Positions 5,506 through 6,376 of a stretch of DNA of 6,376 nucleotides are shown here, piece after piece. The notes below the pieces were generated by a model that did no database searches, had not been told where the DNA came from, and saw nothing but the letters and a program-made list of their open reading frames with translations. A program made the position numbers and the translations under genes. Positions within the stretch are counted from its first letter, which is position 1, and every line of letters starts with the position of its first letter. The stretch is from Oscillospiraceae bacterium (GTDB lineage: Bacteria > Bacillota_A > Clostridia > Oscillospirales > Ruminococcaceae). The stretch lies in contig JAGDDO010000340.1 in NCBI GenBank assembly GCA_017848205.1, forward strand, positions 1-6,376, in the 5' to 3' direction.

Positions 5506-5610
5506 ATAATCTGGATTATAATTTTTTTAAATTTTTAAGGTCAGTGCAAAATTTTTTCTGTTTACAGGTATTTATTCGTATAAGTATATATAGTATTTGC
5601 ATCGGAAATG

Positions 5611-5619
5611 TGGTATAAT
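5611..5619 (+). promoter_or_regulatory. Extended -10 promoter of the cysteine desulfurase gene
   Basis: TGG followed by TATAAT (5614-5619) gives a full extended -10 element. The -35 position (TAGTAT, 5591-5596) is weak, and TTGCAT (5597-5602) is only 11 bp away, too close. The DNA from 5521 to 5600 is very AT-rich with several A/T tracts that could act as an UP-type element; I see no gene in it. Confidence 0.6.
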
Positions 5620-5624
5620 AACTA

Positions 5625-5724
5625 TATCTGCGGAAAATTCCTCAAACGGAACGCAGATACGCGCGGGAATCCGGGTGCGTTGAGCATGACCCGGCTGTGA
5701 TAAATTTACGGCCTGCGGTAATTT
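5625..5724 (+). promoter_or_regulatory. Structured 5' leader ahead of the cysteine desulfurase
   Basis: The leader of about 135 nt can fold into three hairpins. P1 pairs TATCTGCG (5625-5632) with CGCAGATA (5652-5659) and encloses TTCC/GGAA (5638-5641, 5648-5651). P2 pairs CCGGGT (5671-5676) with ACCCGG (5689-5694). P3 pairs AAATTTAC (5702-5709, one bulged T) with GTAATTT (5718-5724). ACGC (5659-5662) can alternatively pair with GCGT (5677-5680), competing with parts of P1 and P2. I recognise no riboswitch class. The folding is seen by eye, and a regulatory role is inferred. Confidence 0.35.
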
Positions 5725-5759
5725 GAAAATGAATACATTAAAAGGGTGAATTCTGATCC

Positions 5760-6376
5760 ATGATATATTTTGATAACGCTGCAACCACAAAACCGGCAAA
5801 GAGCGTTGCTGAAACGGTTTATAAGTGCCTTGAGGACAACTTCGGAAATCCGTCGTCGCTTCATGCGCTGGGGCTGAAGGCTGAGCAGACGATGACTGTG
5901 GCACGAAAGAATATCGCTGATGCTCTCGGTGTTCCGGCAGAGACCGTGTATTTCACATCAGGAGCTACTGAAAGCAGCAATCTTGCAGTCCGCGGTGCTG
6001 CCGGAACATACGGTAGGAGAAAGAAGAAAGTTATAACCACAACGGTTTAACATTCCTCGGTAAAGGAAGCCTTTAACCGTCTTGAAGAGGAAGGCTTCGA
6101 GGTTGTAAGGATAAGCCCCCGCGACGGAGCATTTGATCCTGCGGACTTTATCAGAGCGGCAGATGAAAACACCTGCCTTATAAGCATGATGCTTGTAAAT
6201 AACGAGACCGGTGCTGTCCTTCCGGTAAAGAAAGTGTTTACCGAAATAAAACGCAGATTTCCTGATATCATAACTCACTGCGACGCAGTTCAGGCATTTA
6301 TGAAGATACCTGTAAAGCCAAACGACCTTAAGGCAGATCTCATTTCCATGAGTGCCCACAAGATCTACGGCCCGAA
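5760..6376 (+). pseudogene. Cysteine desulfurase (NifS/IscS type), interrupted by an in-frame TAA and cut by the window end
   Basis: The family removes sulfur from cysteine using PLP, giving alanine and an enzyme persulfide for Fe-S cluster and tRNA thiolation. Signatures run through one frame: YFDNAATT (3-10), FGNPSSLH (28-35), TSGATESSNL (66-75), VNNETG (146-151), the pyridine-binding D175 with Q178, and the PLP lysine in SAHKIYGP (K201). Codon 97 (6048-6050) is TAA where relatives have Glu of the Glu-His pair; H98, which stacks on PLP, and everything after it are preserved with no frame change. A GAA-to-TAA change explains it. The truncated 96-residue product would lack the catalytic lysine. 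The ATG at 5760 has GGGTG about 12 nt upstream, and a TGA at 5754 excludes earlier starts. The gene continues past the window. A recent nonsense mutation or a sequencing error is most likely. Confidence 0.85.

Noticed and set aside
6048..6050. Recoding of the desulfurase stop as selenocysteine or pyrrolysine
   Set aside because: The codon is TAA, whereas these use TGA and TAG, and the expected residue is an ordinary Glu.

Overview
The window looks like a chromosomal segment from an anaerobic Firmicute of the Ruminococcus type (class Clostridia). This rests on AT-leaning intergenic DNA, strong GGAGG-type ribosome binding sites, near-consensus sigma-A promoters, oligo-T intrinsic terminators, and the style of the membrane and two-component proteins. 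Genus is inferred, not shown. Every gene I can support lies on the + strand.

Layout. Bases 1-50 hold a terminator-like hairpin from a gene outside the window. Bases 56-710 are a compact type II toxin-antitoxin operon, brnT-brnA, behind a promoter whose -35 is buried in a perfect 14-bp inverted repeat, the probable self-repression operator. Bases 711-976 carry a hairpin-rich repeat element, three copies of a 15-bp motif and a promoter. Bases 977-2743 encode a large polytopic membrane protein of unknown function resembling DUF2157-type proteins. Bases 2744-3172 carry two more copies of the same motif, a promoter, an A-rich stretch closed by a strong terminator (a candidate small RNA of about 135 nt), a second copy of the repeat element, and a separate promoter. 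Bases 3173-5421 are a translationally coupled two-component system: a 7TM/PAS/HisKA_3 histidine kinase and a NarL/LuxR-type response regulator. Bases 5422-5759 hold tandem terminators, an extended -10 promoter and a structured leader. From 5760 to the end runs a NifS/IscS-type cysteine desulfurase whose frame is broken by one TAA exactly where the conserved Glu of the Glu-His motif is expected.

How the parts may work together. The main unexplained pattern is the motif RGTGWCAWATGTMAY. It occurs five times, only in the promoter regions of the membrane protein and the candidate small RNA, with near-identical geometry: inverted pairs with cores 23-24 bp apart, and the proximal site centred about 31 bp upstream of TATAAT in both. 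This suggests one regulator controls both units. The adjacent response regulator is the obvious candidate, but that link is inference. The toxin-antitoxin operon and the cysteine desulfurase look like independent units.
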